Source: Lunularia cruciata (lineage: Eukaryota; Streptophyta; Marchantiopsida; Lunulariales; Lunulariaceae). From it: 64,000 nucleotides of DNA. Shown here piece by piece: positions 1 through 10,640 of this stretch (within the stretch, counting starts at the first letter, position 1; every line of letters starts with the position of its first letter). Location of the stretch: NCBI GenBank assembly GCA_948567375.1, contig OX419758.1, positions 3,787,001 to 3,851,000 of the forward strand. Reading direction: 5' to 3'. The notes under the pieces were generated by a model. It made no database searches and was not told where the DNA came from. It saw nothing but the letters and a program-made list of their open reading frames with translations. Position numbers and translations under genes: made by a program.

Positions 1-1768
1 ACCTTAGCAAGACATTGATTCTGCTACCTAAGGCGAAGAGATCGTACCTGCGGTTCACAGGATGCTGTAGTTTTCCGACCTGAACCTGCTCCCTGAATAG
101 GGGGACGAGAACGTTATTGAAAAGATTGTATAGATCATGCAATGCCTTACTACACTAACTGGGGTCTATGTCAACATACAAACCACATGTCTTGGTACCG
201 TCATGTCTTGGCACATCGAATCAATGACCTTGGAATTGCCCGGTGTTAGTAAAGAACTAGACTGTTACTACCTAAGAAGAACTTTGGGTAGTGTTCGTCT
301 GTTCGCAATCTACAAGAGTTCTGTGTATTACCTTCCTCGCTTCAGGCTGTCGCTACTTTTCGTACAGTGATTGTTGATCAAGTTAGACCAACAGCTTCCG
401 CCATGATCCGCCTGGATTGTTTCTGGAGATTTTCAGGTGTCTTGCGGAGTTTGGGTGCCAGAAGACTGTTTTCATGCTCTATGTATTTCAACATCATGTT
501 CTTATTCGTATCGGAGAGTTTCACAACTCAATTGCTTGGCTGTCATTCTTGTGCGAGAAGTTGTGTTCCAGTTGCCAGCCATAGCCTTAAACATGACCTG
601 TGTCCCAACTAAACAGTTGTGTTTATGGAAGCCTTCAGGAAATGTGAATGTGAAATTCGCTGTTAATAATCGTTTCTATCGTTGCAAGGGTCAGCGGCGT
701 GTGTCCTTTACGGTTATAGTCGCATCTGCCTCCAATTGGGATGGTTTTATTTGACAGTTCCGATGTCGTGTTCTTTAGCATGTGAAGTCGTGTCTCGGAC
801 CCCTATTTCATCGACTGTCGCTCATAGAGGGCTCGCCATCTTTACCCGGCAAACTTGATCCATTGGTATTGCAACTGCAGTGTCAATCGCCATAATAAAC
901 TATCAACGCCCATAGATAGTTTATTATGGCGATTGACACTCAAATGTTCGGTGCCAGTAAATCCCTTCCTGTAGTCTAATTGGCCTACAGTCTAGGTGAA
1001 ACCATAAACCCGTGTACCGACTATGGGCAGCTTGCTATAGTCAGATTTTACCCATCATAGTCCAGCTGACTATTGCTATACCTAGAGTTCTATCCATTGC
1101 ATACACACGAGTTTACATCTCGCGCCAGGAAGATGAAGTTCCCGATTAATTTATCTCTGCGGCCCCCTTTGATCTGTGTTGTACATCCGTCTTAATGTTG
1201 TTTGGTACCATCAGTGGCGGAAATATGTGCTCCTAGGAAAGGTTGCAGCGCCTTCTTTGGATGCCCTCTCTTGGACCACAAACAGCCAAGCCAAAAGTTG
1301 TGATGAGGATAGTCCACCCAATTCTACCTATCCAAGCAAAACGTTGATGAGTTGGGTACCGTCATCTGACCTGTTTACAAATATTTACAAAACGATTTGC
1401 ATTTTGGATGATTTTTCATAACCGTGACTTTGTCTGTCTAATCTCTATCTACTTGCTTCCTGTAGAAGACAAAGAAAGCCTATATGTTCCCAATCGAGAA
1501 AAGAATCATTCTTCTCTCCTCTATCAACAATTTGATGTCTACCACCTTCAGGGTCCGCAGCACATGACCAGAGCCCTCCAAGAGTCGCTACTATCACAGA
1601 ATTGGATCGAGCTAACAGCTTGTACTCGTTGGGGGGACTTATTAACCCAAATTTTGCTGTACAATCATCGCATCACAGAGAAATATGACATGATTAGATT
1701 TCCGCGTGAATGTCACGGATTCAAACTATTGAGCGCCCTATCGTGAGGTGTATCATAAACATGTGCTT
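1..1768. other. No supported gene; contains a perfect hairpin
   Basis: I see no convincing coding region. The open frames are short, lack recognisable motifs and are not joined by plausible splice sites. The only striking structure is the inverted repeat at 879-940, listed separately. The stretch lies downstream of the minus-strand LRR gene that ends at 1769, so the right part may hold its 3' untranslated region. Confidence 0.5.
879..940. repeat. Perfect 26-bp inverted repeat with 10-nt loop
   Basis: The left arm (879-904) and right arm (915-940) are exact reverse complements, separated by a 10-base spacer (905-914, aacgcccata). The arms are mixed in composition, so this is not a simple AT palindrome. 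A transcript of either strand would form a 26-bp stem with no mismatch. No target-site duplication or coding sequence was found around it. It could be a minimal foldback element or an inverted duplication. A plant microRNA precursor usually has mismatches and a longer stem, which argues against one. Confidence 0.9.
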
Positions 1769-4060
1769 TTAATTTTCATACAAGTATGCTCTAGAAGTTG
1801 GTAAATTGAATGGGGCAAAAGGTGCGTTAATGCTGATACCGTCTAAAGCACTTTTAACATGCTTTTCATAAGGAGCCAAAAAGGAATCACCTTGCACTGG
1901 GGAAAGATATTTCCTTTTGATGTCCACATTCCGTAGATCTAGCAGCTTGATATCCTCCAAGGCTGTTCAAATTTTGATAACAAACAATTTCTCTTGTCCG
2001 TCAGACATGCTACACAATACCTTCTTGGAAGAGGGATAAACTCCACTGCAACACCAATGTAAAAGAAGATAAAGAAGCATCAGGTGTTACGGAGCATGCT
2101 TTTAATTCATGAACGTCACTTACAAAGCAGGTTCTGGATGGCAGCTTGAGTCACGAAAGTACGTTGGAGTCGCAAATATTTGACATTTAAGTGTGGCCAC
2201 TGATGGAGCAGAGGTGTGAAAGAATTACTGTCAAAATTGCTAACAGTTTTCGTGACGTTTCGCGAGTAATTACGTGCATTCGCTGGATTCCCTGAAGAAA
2301 CAAAGACCGTTGAACGACTTATGTAAGGCAAACCGGAGACTATATGACAGTGGCTGCTTAGCCCCACCGAGCTTAGTTCATGTCACCAGCTGGTATGTTA
2401 TACGGTGTTTGGTAGAGATTTTGTTTGGCAATTGTGTTGTGTCCTGCGAGGCGAGAGCTTTCGATGTCAAAGTCAAGCTTCCCCCGACGACGCGAATTCT
2501 AAATGAAGGAAACTCCTCCTATTTTGAAATTCGGTGTGGCCTGAAAGTCTCATTTCTTTCACCACTTTGACTGGCCCAGTCGACCACCTTATGGGTTCCC
2601 TGCTTACGATCATAAACTCACTTGGCTGACTTCTCACAGATGATGTTTCGAAATAGGAAACTGATTCTCGTGTTAAAATGCTAGACTTTTGCAGTGCCTG
2701 TCAGAACTTGGAAATTTTTTAACTTTCACCATCAGATGTTTCAAGGAGTTTGTCTCACCTGCGGCTTTTGAAGCTTCTAATGTGGAAACCCAACTTCGTA
2801 ATCGGCAGCCATAGGTCAGGGCCTCCACGAATCCATCGCCTACACCAGTTCCACTAACATTCAACGCCTCCAGGCATGACATCCCTGGAACATGTTTCAG
2901 GAGATTTACCTTCAGAACATACAAATGAGCAATTCTGGCACAATTGTGTACATTACTGGCAGTAAGGATATCTTTCCACCAAAATTATAAATCTTTTAAC
3001 AATATGAGGCCACGAAATCGAACTTGATTCGCCAAGATGGATAATATGACTAGCGCTGGCTGATGATCACCCTATCTGCGATGATTCATGCGATGATGCT
3101 TGAACAGCCACCCGCCGAAGATTTAGGAAAAGAAAGTTCACCTTGAAAAATATGCGCCGCAAGGTCGTCATTGAGGGCCTGAACATTTTCAGCATCTAGA
3201 CACTCCAAACTGTGTAACTCTAAGAAAAAGAAAACAAATCGCCTTACTTCAGGGACCGTGTCATAAATAAATGATCTCCGTGCTCGTCAATTACGTTCTT
3301 GTAAGCAAGCACCAGGTAAATAGTTTACGGTTTTATGGTTTAGAATTCAGCTCTTGCTCAGACACATGAATTCCTGAAATCTTCACGTTCAGGAATCCTA
3401 AAAGCAGCAACCAAAGTTTATCAGAATTGATCAATACGTACGCTTGATGTTCGTCAACGTTTCTGCGGGCAATCGCCAGCAGTCTCGCAAGCTCAAGCAA
3501 CGGAGTTGCGCAACTTCTGCTGCATCAACAGCACACACTCACCACCTTGGAGACTCCTTATCATGAGTAACTGGAGCCATTATGCATGGCTGATCATCAT
3601 CGTCATTAACATCATCCACCATAGAACCAGCTAATGAAAAACTAGTGCACAGTTTGTGCAACGATTTGGAATGGCAAGAAACATTCTCGAGGCCGGTTGT
3701 AAACGACTTAGGACCTGGAAGAAAGTTGAGATTGTTGAGCCAGTAACAGCAACTCAAGTCCAGCCTGACAAGATTTGGCGAGTAGGAAAGATAAGCCAAT
3801 CCCTTGCAGTTCAATCCTTCCACTCCGGTCAAAACGAGTTGCCTAGGGTTCCAAAACGCTTTACAAAACACCTCCAGCTCGTGAAGTCGAAGATTGGATA
3901 CTCGACTGAGATAATGCTCGTAGAAAATCTCGGCAAGTTCCAGTGGAATTATGTGTAGTGAGTCTGCCAATTCCGGTAAGTGCGCAACTGCTTGATTCAT
4001 GCACTGATCGAGCAGGGACTTTCTCCTCAGTTGAACAGATTCGCACATCACGCTCTCCAT
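1769..4060 (-). CDS. Leucine-rich-repeat (RNI-like) protein, multi-exon
   Basis: The protein would be an LRR scaffold of the ribonuclease-inhibitor-like type used for protein-protein contact; the partner cannot be told. Exons with matching phase are 4060-3715 (ATG start), 3519-3442, 3219-3142, 2884-2795, 2199-2124 and 1962-1769 (stop TAA). Exons 2 and 3 are both 78 nt in phase 1, i.e. one 26-residue repeat each, which is typical of LRR genes. Repeat cores include LVLTGVEGLNCKGLAYL, LVRLDLSCCYWL, LRCLSLRDCWRLP, LEALNVSGTGVGDGF, VKYLRLQRTFV and IKLLDLRNVDI. Splice signals are mostly good (gtacgt, gtgaac, gtaagt donors). The exon 1 donor (gtccta) and exon 4 donor (gttggg) are weaker. Exon 4 ends in phase 1 but the 2199 exon starts in phase 0, so at least one exon between 2794 and 2200 is unresolved; a weak LRR-like segment lies near 2530-2440. 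No F-box is visible, although the N-terminus upstream of the repeats could hide a diverged one. Confidence 0.7.
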
Positions 4061-4562
4061 CGAAATTGCTCACAGGAAATAAGACGAATTGGGTTTGACC
4101 ATCGCCCAATTTCAGGACCATTCGCACTTACATTTGTCTCCTGGATCGATCGAGTAGAGACAATCCGTCGTCACAGGGAAATGGCCTTCAATCAATCCAC
4201 GGGTCTCAATTAAGAGCAACGGCAGGCATCGATGGGGACTAGAGCACTTTCTTTTCCGCTCATTGGCGAGGTGTCCCACATCATCACGCAATTGGATCAT
4301 TCGGCGAAGAAAGTGGAAGAGCAAGAGAATTCCATGTGAAGATTCCTTCCTCTGTTGCTTCTCAACTATTAATGCAAGAAAGGCAAATTTGTGACTCAGA
4401 TGCTATAATTTTGGTGGATTGAACGTGTAGAATCCTTCGTCTTTAGACAAGAGCATAGTTCTTTTACATCCAATTAAACTGAAATGCAGTAGTCTCAATG
4501 GGTGTGAAGAAGACTAAAAGATTGGGTTGGATGTGAGGAGAATTAACTTCTTTAGAGATAAG
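4061..4562. other. Upstream region of the LRR gene
   Basis: This contains the presumed 5' region of the minus-strand LRR gene. No recognisable domain occurs. The short minus-strand frame reaching 4324 could be a leader exon, but I see no motif or splice evidence for it. Confidence 0.35.
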
Positions 4563-4670
4563 AGGCGACCTCGTAAGAAACACAACGAAGTAAGGACCAA
4601 TCAAGCCCTACAAGGAAGAGAGAAAAAAAAGAAGTAAAATGGGTTAAGCCTAAATTTCTTTTACAAGGAC
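4563..4670 (-). mobile_element. 3' tail fragment of the R2-like retroelement
   Basis: The start (ggcgacctcg) and the following purine-rich stretch match, with changes, the 3' end of the element that ends at 29476 and the reverse complement of the end near 6285. The shared features are a ggcgacc-type terminus, a catcaagccctacaagg-like block and a run of A/G before a gta(a)atggg block. It is a decayed 3'-terminal fragment in minus orientation. An AT-rich spacer (about 4672-4798) follows. A 22-bp imperfect direct repeat at 4648-4669 and 4799-4820 brackets that spacer. Confidence 0.55.
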
Positions 4671-4829
4671 TTTGATGTTTAAAAAATAGATATTAAATAT
4701 CTACAAATATTTATTTGTAATGAATTTAATTAACATTTTTATATTTAAATAGTAATTCTTTAAAATGTAGAAAATTTCTTGTTAGAAGATTTTTCTATAC
4801 CTAAATTTCCTTTACTAGGAGATATGCTG

Positions 4830-6285
4830 ATTACATTTGGTACATTCTCTTCCCCTATTGCTCCCATGCCATACTACCTCATTTGGTTATCTCCCTCCTC
4901 GTCCTTCCTATCATAGCTTGAGAGCTTTTGAGAGAAGTATCATGGGAGTCTTTGGTGATATTATTGGACTAGGGACATTTGAGTGTATGATGGGGGATTT
5001 GGCATATAGACATATGGCTTTGTCGTTCTCGTGTGGACGGGTTGGCTTGCTATCCATGGAGGAGACTGCACTTATAATATTTTTGTGTAGTTGTGCTCTC
5101 TTGGCACCCTTGCTTTCTTCTCATTTTGTAGTTGTTGATAGGCCAGGTTTGGAGATTTACTTGACATAGGTGGAAAGGGGATCATTTTCTCTCCAAATGT
5201 TATTGCATCAAACGAGAGATAGTCTATCCCCACGGGCACAAGAAGACTTTACATCTTTTGCTTCACTATAGTCAGATTGAAGTAGAGGTTTACAATTTTT
5301 CTTGATGGAGGGACAATGTGAACATAAACTACATTCTCTTTGAGTTGACTTGTCCATTCCTCATAATACTAGAGCATGTCTTTGCTCTTGCTCTAGCAAG
5401 GATGCAAGCCCTTGGATCCTAGCTCGATTGTGCATTAGGGCATTCCGACTCCCACCGGCTACTTTCTCTACGGCGATGAGGTTTCGCTTAGGTTTGGTCC
5501 ACCCATCTATATCTTCATCATTCACTTGTGAGTGTGGTTCTACCCTAGATGCAGCAACGGTCCATATGACACGATGTCCTTTGGAGGATAGAGAATAGCT
5601 ACCCATGGTGCTATTAGGGACAAAATGTTTGCTATGGCACAAGAGAGTGTATACTTGGTACTTGGCTTGGAGGGAGCACTTGTATGCTTTGCAAATGACA
5701 CATGTCAGGGCGGATTTATACTTGGTCTGAGATGAATAAGTGACAATAGCAGATGTCATAGTTACAAACCGTACACGAGAAACAATTTCGGAAGGAGTGA
5801 TTACCCATCCCCTTGGATGTGCAACGAGTGTAACAGCAGGTCGCAAGGTCTCCAAGTATAGGGGCATGTAGTGAGGTCACCTCTTTGTTCCTCTAGCCTT
5901 GGAGCTAAATGGAGCAATGGACACGACGTTGGACACATTTGTCGGGTAGTGCGAGGGAGCTTATCATGTTAGGCAACATGAGGTATCACCTTCACTCTCA
6001 TGCTTTGGGACATATTTTAGACCGTGCGTGTCCATTGCTCTATAGAGGGCAATGGCTGGTGTAATTCATAGGAGAGCAATCAAACTAGGTGATGTTTCTT
6101 TTGATGCTCTAGTTGTTTGTCAACCACCTAACTTGGATAGCTAGGATATCTTAGGTGCAATAGTGGAGATTTCTCATATAGTCTCTATTGGTGCTTAGTC
6201 CCATTTTACCTTTTTCATCTCTCTCTTGTGCGGTTTGATGGGGTCTCTTCCCAATCCTTCATTTTTTCTACGGGTTCGCCCTTGT
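4830..6285 (+). mobile_element. 5'-truncated R2-like non-LTR retroelement
   Basis: This is the 3' half of a non-LTR retrotransposon. The open frame at 4837-5169 matches the region after the reverse transcriptase of the element at 29-33 kb; both share an FGDIIG..TFEC block, GLLSMEET and LLSSHFVVVD. At 5350-5598 a Cys-Cys-His-Cys motif is visible (CECGSTLDAATVHMTRC), as found before the restriction-like endonuclease of R2-type elements. Frames around 5697-5865 read RADLYLV, then an Asp 13 residues after the first Asp, then VTAGRKVSK; this fits the D-x12-D...K pattern of that nuclease. In-frame stops inside the nuclease show it is dead. The 3' end near 6285 carries the tail shared with the other copies. 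No target-site duplication was recognised. Confidence 0.75.
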
Positions 6286-6289
6286 ACTT

Positions 6290-9200
6290 ATTCTCCTATA
6301 TAAGATTGTACAACGAAAAGTTGAGAGCTTTTCCGGTTGAATTCGGATACTTTTTATGTGGCGAAAGAGATGCTTGATTGTCGATTCAAGTACATGAACT
6401 TGCAGCAGTGACAAAAGAATCTGGAAAACGAAGTAATCCAGTCGTCCAAGTTGATCAGTCTGTCTGACGCATAGCACCCACCATTCAATCCAGCGAGAAG
6501 CTATAGATCTTCAGGCCTGACAATCTTCTGCAATACTGTTTGATCTCTCTTTTACATTCACATCATTACGGCCACGCATTGACTTCCAGGACTAATTCAT
6601 ATCCGCTGACGCGACGTTCTTGTATGTAACCCAACCAGTGGTGGCAGTTGAGAGTTGGATTCACACCAACACTTGACCTACACTTGGGATGTTCGTCAGT
6701 GTCACTGAAGGACATTGCGAGGAGCATTGATCTTTCCATCACAATGGAAGCATTTCATTTAATTGTCATGGTCGAAACAATTGGGGAGGTCGTTAAACTG
6801 ATTACACCTGAAGTAAACGCTCAACACTCGCCAGACCTTTCTTTCATAACTCTCCTTTACTCACCAGTTTCTCACAGCCAGGGCTACTCGAATACGCCCG
6901 TGGAGAAGAAGAGGAAGGACGAAGTAGCATGCCTCCTGGATTGTGAAGAAGACTTGGCGAGATGTAAGATGAAACGTTCATGTTCGGAACAATTGTGAGA
7001 GGTCCATTGAACTCCTTATACCGCTCAACAGCTATATCTCTCATAACTCTCCTTCACTTATCAGTTCTTACAGCCAGAGCTGCATGCCAGGCTACATGCA
7101 TCAGTACTACTAATATACGCCCGTGGAGAAGAAGAGGAAGAATGACGTACCATGCTTGGATTGCGAAGAAGATTTTCCCCGAATGTAAGATGGAAACCAT
7201 TGATGCTAGTAAGCAAGACTACCGTAGGTTATAGCACCGACTTCAATGACTTGAAGTACCATCTCTGGAGCTTGTGTACTCAACTTGACAGGCATAAGGT
7301 GGAATGGTGTTCTACGTGATGGACGGGACTTCCTACGAAAACTCATTCAGTAGCAACGAAACTGAACGAACCCGTTGAACTGCGATTGCGGGCAGGACAA
7401 CAATCACTGGAGAGACAAATATGCTTCAGCGCTGAGATTTGTAAACTGTAATGGTGTTGAGTTTCCCCACACGCGATAAGAATGGAATGTGCACAATTCC
7501 GTCAGTACTTCGTTCTTTCTGAAATGAACTTCGGAAAGCAAGAAAGATATGAAGGCTACGCATCCAGCCTACATTTCATGGCGACATGAATCTGAATTCA
7601 TCCTGCATTCTGCCTGTCTAAACCGTGTATACATTCTGGAGTAACCAAAACTATACTTTTCTAAGATATATCACTGGTGCAAAATATTTGTTGTTCTTGT
7701 GCAATGTGCACTCTCTAATTGTAATACAGTTTATTCGTAGAGCATATTTATCTTATAAACGGTTAATGGTTCCTAAAACTATAATATACTAAGTAAATAT
7801 ATTGCACATTTATCTAGGATACACAATTCTGGAAAGATACGGGACTAATTATACCATGAGGTGGAACATTGATTGCGCACTAGTATAAATTATATGTTTA
7901 TATATTTACATATAGAGAGAAAGTGATTAACAAAGACACGGCTTGATTATTGAGAAAGTTCTGGAGTCATTCTTGTTCTTGAGTATTGAAACCTCTACTT
8001 TATAGTATATTTAGACAGGGCAGACTGTTGTTTTCGGCTACAGAAGCTCGTGCCCCTACCTGTACATTTATGATGATCGACAAACAACGAAATTGAATAA
8101 ACGTGCTGAGGTGGTTCCAATTCACCGGCATGCGTATTGGAAAAGGAGAGGCATCCAATGTCAGGAACGCAAGAATCTAGATTCCGTTTCACGATGTCCA
8201 TGTCACCAATACAGAGTTCTTCCTCGACAGAGTGACACTTAATTGTCAAGGGGTTTGGTGTCACTATACCAAGTTTGAAGCAGAAACGCTAATGGATTAA
8301 TCTATAGATCGGAATAACTACATAGAGTCAAGTTCGCTACGCAGTACAGAACTCGTCTCCCAACAAGAATGTCTAATTTTATCTCTAAATATCAACAGAT
8401 GGTGTTCTTGTTAACTATGACTGTGTTCTTGTTTAATTGAATTGCAAATGCCATACATAGAGATACATAGAGATAGAGATGAACTGTAGGGAGCGAAAGA
8501 AGACAATAGTGAAAGAGAAGATGACCGCATGTTTTGTCCACCTAGGAGCTTGGGTGGACAAGGTCGATCCTGCTGCTTGAAGACCGGAATGCAGATTGAA
8601 CGCATTAAGGAAGAACCGAATATTGAATAAAGGTCCACTTATTGTACCATCGGTCATCAACCGAATAAATGCTTTATTTTTCAAATTTCCATTGTCTCTG
8701 AAATAGTGATATCACGCCTCTGGGTGTCACTATGTCGAACAGGGGTGTATCTATCTTGGTGTATATATAGTTGTCCAGGGATTTTATGTCACTATATCAA
8801 AGGAGAACTCTGTATATGGACGACCTTCTCGGTTACATGCAAAGGACTGTACATCACTATTGCTTGAGTGCTCGACATCACCATGGGCGGTTGTGGAATT
8901 CCTCTCCTTTGTGGCCACAGTTTTGATGCAGATCATAGGTTCATGCACACCTAGCGCTAGAAATGTGCATGGAGTACGGGAACATCACCCAAAAGAGATG
9001 GCAGCCAGTGTCTACTTTACTTGATGTGACAGCTTTGTGGACGCATGTAGTTGTTATATATGTAGGCAGTAGCAGTAAAGTGCAAGGAATTTGATGGACA
9101 TTGGACTTTGGAACACCTCTTCCTCATGTTTGGCATTCGCATAGGTGTATCTCCTCGTTTTGTAACCCCTTTTGCTGGGCCTCGAGCTCTTGTTCTCCGT

Positions 9201-10300
9201 TTGCATTTCCTAGTGCTTGTAATGCTTTTTCCTCGGGGTATGCTATTTGGCTTTTGGCCACTTCCCAACTAGACTAGAATGAAGTGCAAGTAAAGTACCG
9301 GTACTGTACTGATGGTTAGTCTGAAGAAGTCTACGGCGTTTTGAACAGGTTGATGAGATCCGGAAAGCAATCAAAGCAATGACTTTCGGCAAAGTCGGAT
9401 CCAGGTCGAAACCACTAACGGCAAAGGAACTTGAGTTCAATCGGGTGTCAGTTTGGTACAAAACCGTTTCATTTGACCTTGTTGTCAAACCGGTCCACTT
9501 GGTTTTCGATGAGTGAGTTTGGGCAATTCCAGGTGGTTTGGAAATGTTAGAGTTGGATTCTGTTTTGATTCGACTTTACCTTGCAACAAACAACGTGACG
9601 TCCTATCACTCCTAGTTAGTCATGCAGACCACGAAACCAAAACGAAATAGAGCCAATAGAGCCAAACGCTCTTCGAATTCGATTTCGCTGAACGACAGGA
9701 GCTCATCATACACTCAAGATGATTCGTCTTAAAAGGTCTAGACATATCTCAGTATGGATATTTCCAATTCGATCCAGTTTCGCAGTGGACTCCTTTGTTT
9801 CGAGTCTTCTCACTGACATCGAATCCTACATAATGTAGCTATACCTTATCGGACCTAGTTAACGGAATCAGTAGTCTTTAGTAAAAGATTTTCCTAGTGC
9901 CGTTTCTGTTCTCAAGCCCAGATTAGTGTGACCCAAATATTCCGATATGCAAGCTTCTTAGAAGGTCGACTTATGTCATCTTTGAACCCTATTGTCCCGG
10001 GAAACTAGCCATGACAAATCAGTTTCTTTCTAGTGAAGGAAATCTCGTGAAGGAAATCGTTCCCTTGTGATCTGTCCACATCCGGTTTCTACATTCCATG
10101 CCGTTTGAATAAAAGTTATGTTGTAACTTTTTGGGTTGCTCTTGTGAGTGTAAATTACTCGTAAGGTTCTAGCTGTGAGATGATACAATTGCACGGTTGA
10201 TAGGAGCACTAATACCGCTATATGTTTCTGACAGGTTCGTGTTTCTATCCATCCAATCTGGAACTGATTGCCCAATCCACATTGTAGATACAAATACGAG
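6290..10300. other. No supported gene; one imperfect tandem duplication
   Basis: I find no open frame with recognisable motifs or consistent splicing. The stretch holds the duplication at 6840-7190 and several short echoes of a gtgtcactat-type motif between about 8250 and 8860. The open frames at 8-10 kb look like chance. Confidence 0.45.
6840..7190. repeat. Imperfect direct duplication, about 140-155 bp
   Basis: The segment 6840-6979 is repeated at about 7034-7190. Shared blocks, in order, are tcataactctcct, a cagttctcacagccag-like block, tacgcccgtggagaagaag, a cttggattg-like block, a tgaagaagac-like block and atgtaagatg. The second copy has a small insertion after the cagccag block. It is a local tandem duplication that has diverged; no coding function is apparent. 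Confidence 0.75.
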
Positions 10301-10309
10301 TAATCTATA

Positions 10310-10640
10310 GAATTTCTTTCATTCAAATCTATTATAGAATTCTGCATACTGACGCTCTTTATTTTCTGGTTAGAATTAGCGAATTTCTTTCATCCAAATG
10401 TATTACAGAATTCTGCATACTGACGATCTTTATTTTCTGGTTGGAATTAACGAATTTCTTTCATTCAAATCTATTACAGAAATCTGCATACTGACGATAT
10501 TTATTTTCTGGTTGGACTTTCATTGACGATATTTATTTTATGGTTGGAATTAACGAATTTCTTTCATTCAAACCTATTACAGAATTCTGCATACTTGAAG
10601 ATCTTTATTTTCTAGTTGGAAGTAATGCGAACTTGGGTGG
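10310..10640. repeat. 71-bp minisatellite, about 4.5 copies
   Basis: The unit begins gaatttctttcat and ends ttggaattaac. Copies start at about 10310, 10381, 10452 and 10553, with a partial copy at about 10517-10552. The spacing 10310-10381-10452 gives an exact 71-bp period. A diverged partial unit follows to about 10700. A 30-bp piece of the same unit recurs at about 14526-14555, on the far side of Copia element A. Confidence 0.85.

Noticed and set aside
879-940. MicroRNA precursor
   Set aside because: Stem of 26 bp with no mismatch and a 10-nt loop is short and too perfect for a typical plant precursor; no transcript evidence is available.
5361-5867. Minus-strand frame of 168 residues
   Set aside because: It is antisense to the R2-like fragment, whose sense strand encodes the recognisable Cys/His motif and nuclease.
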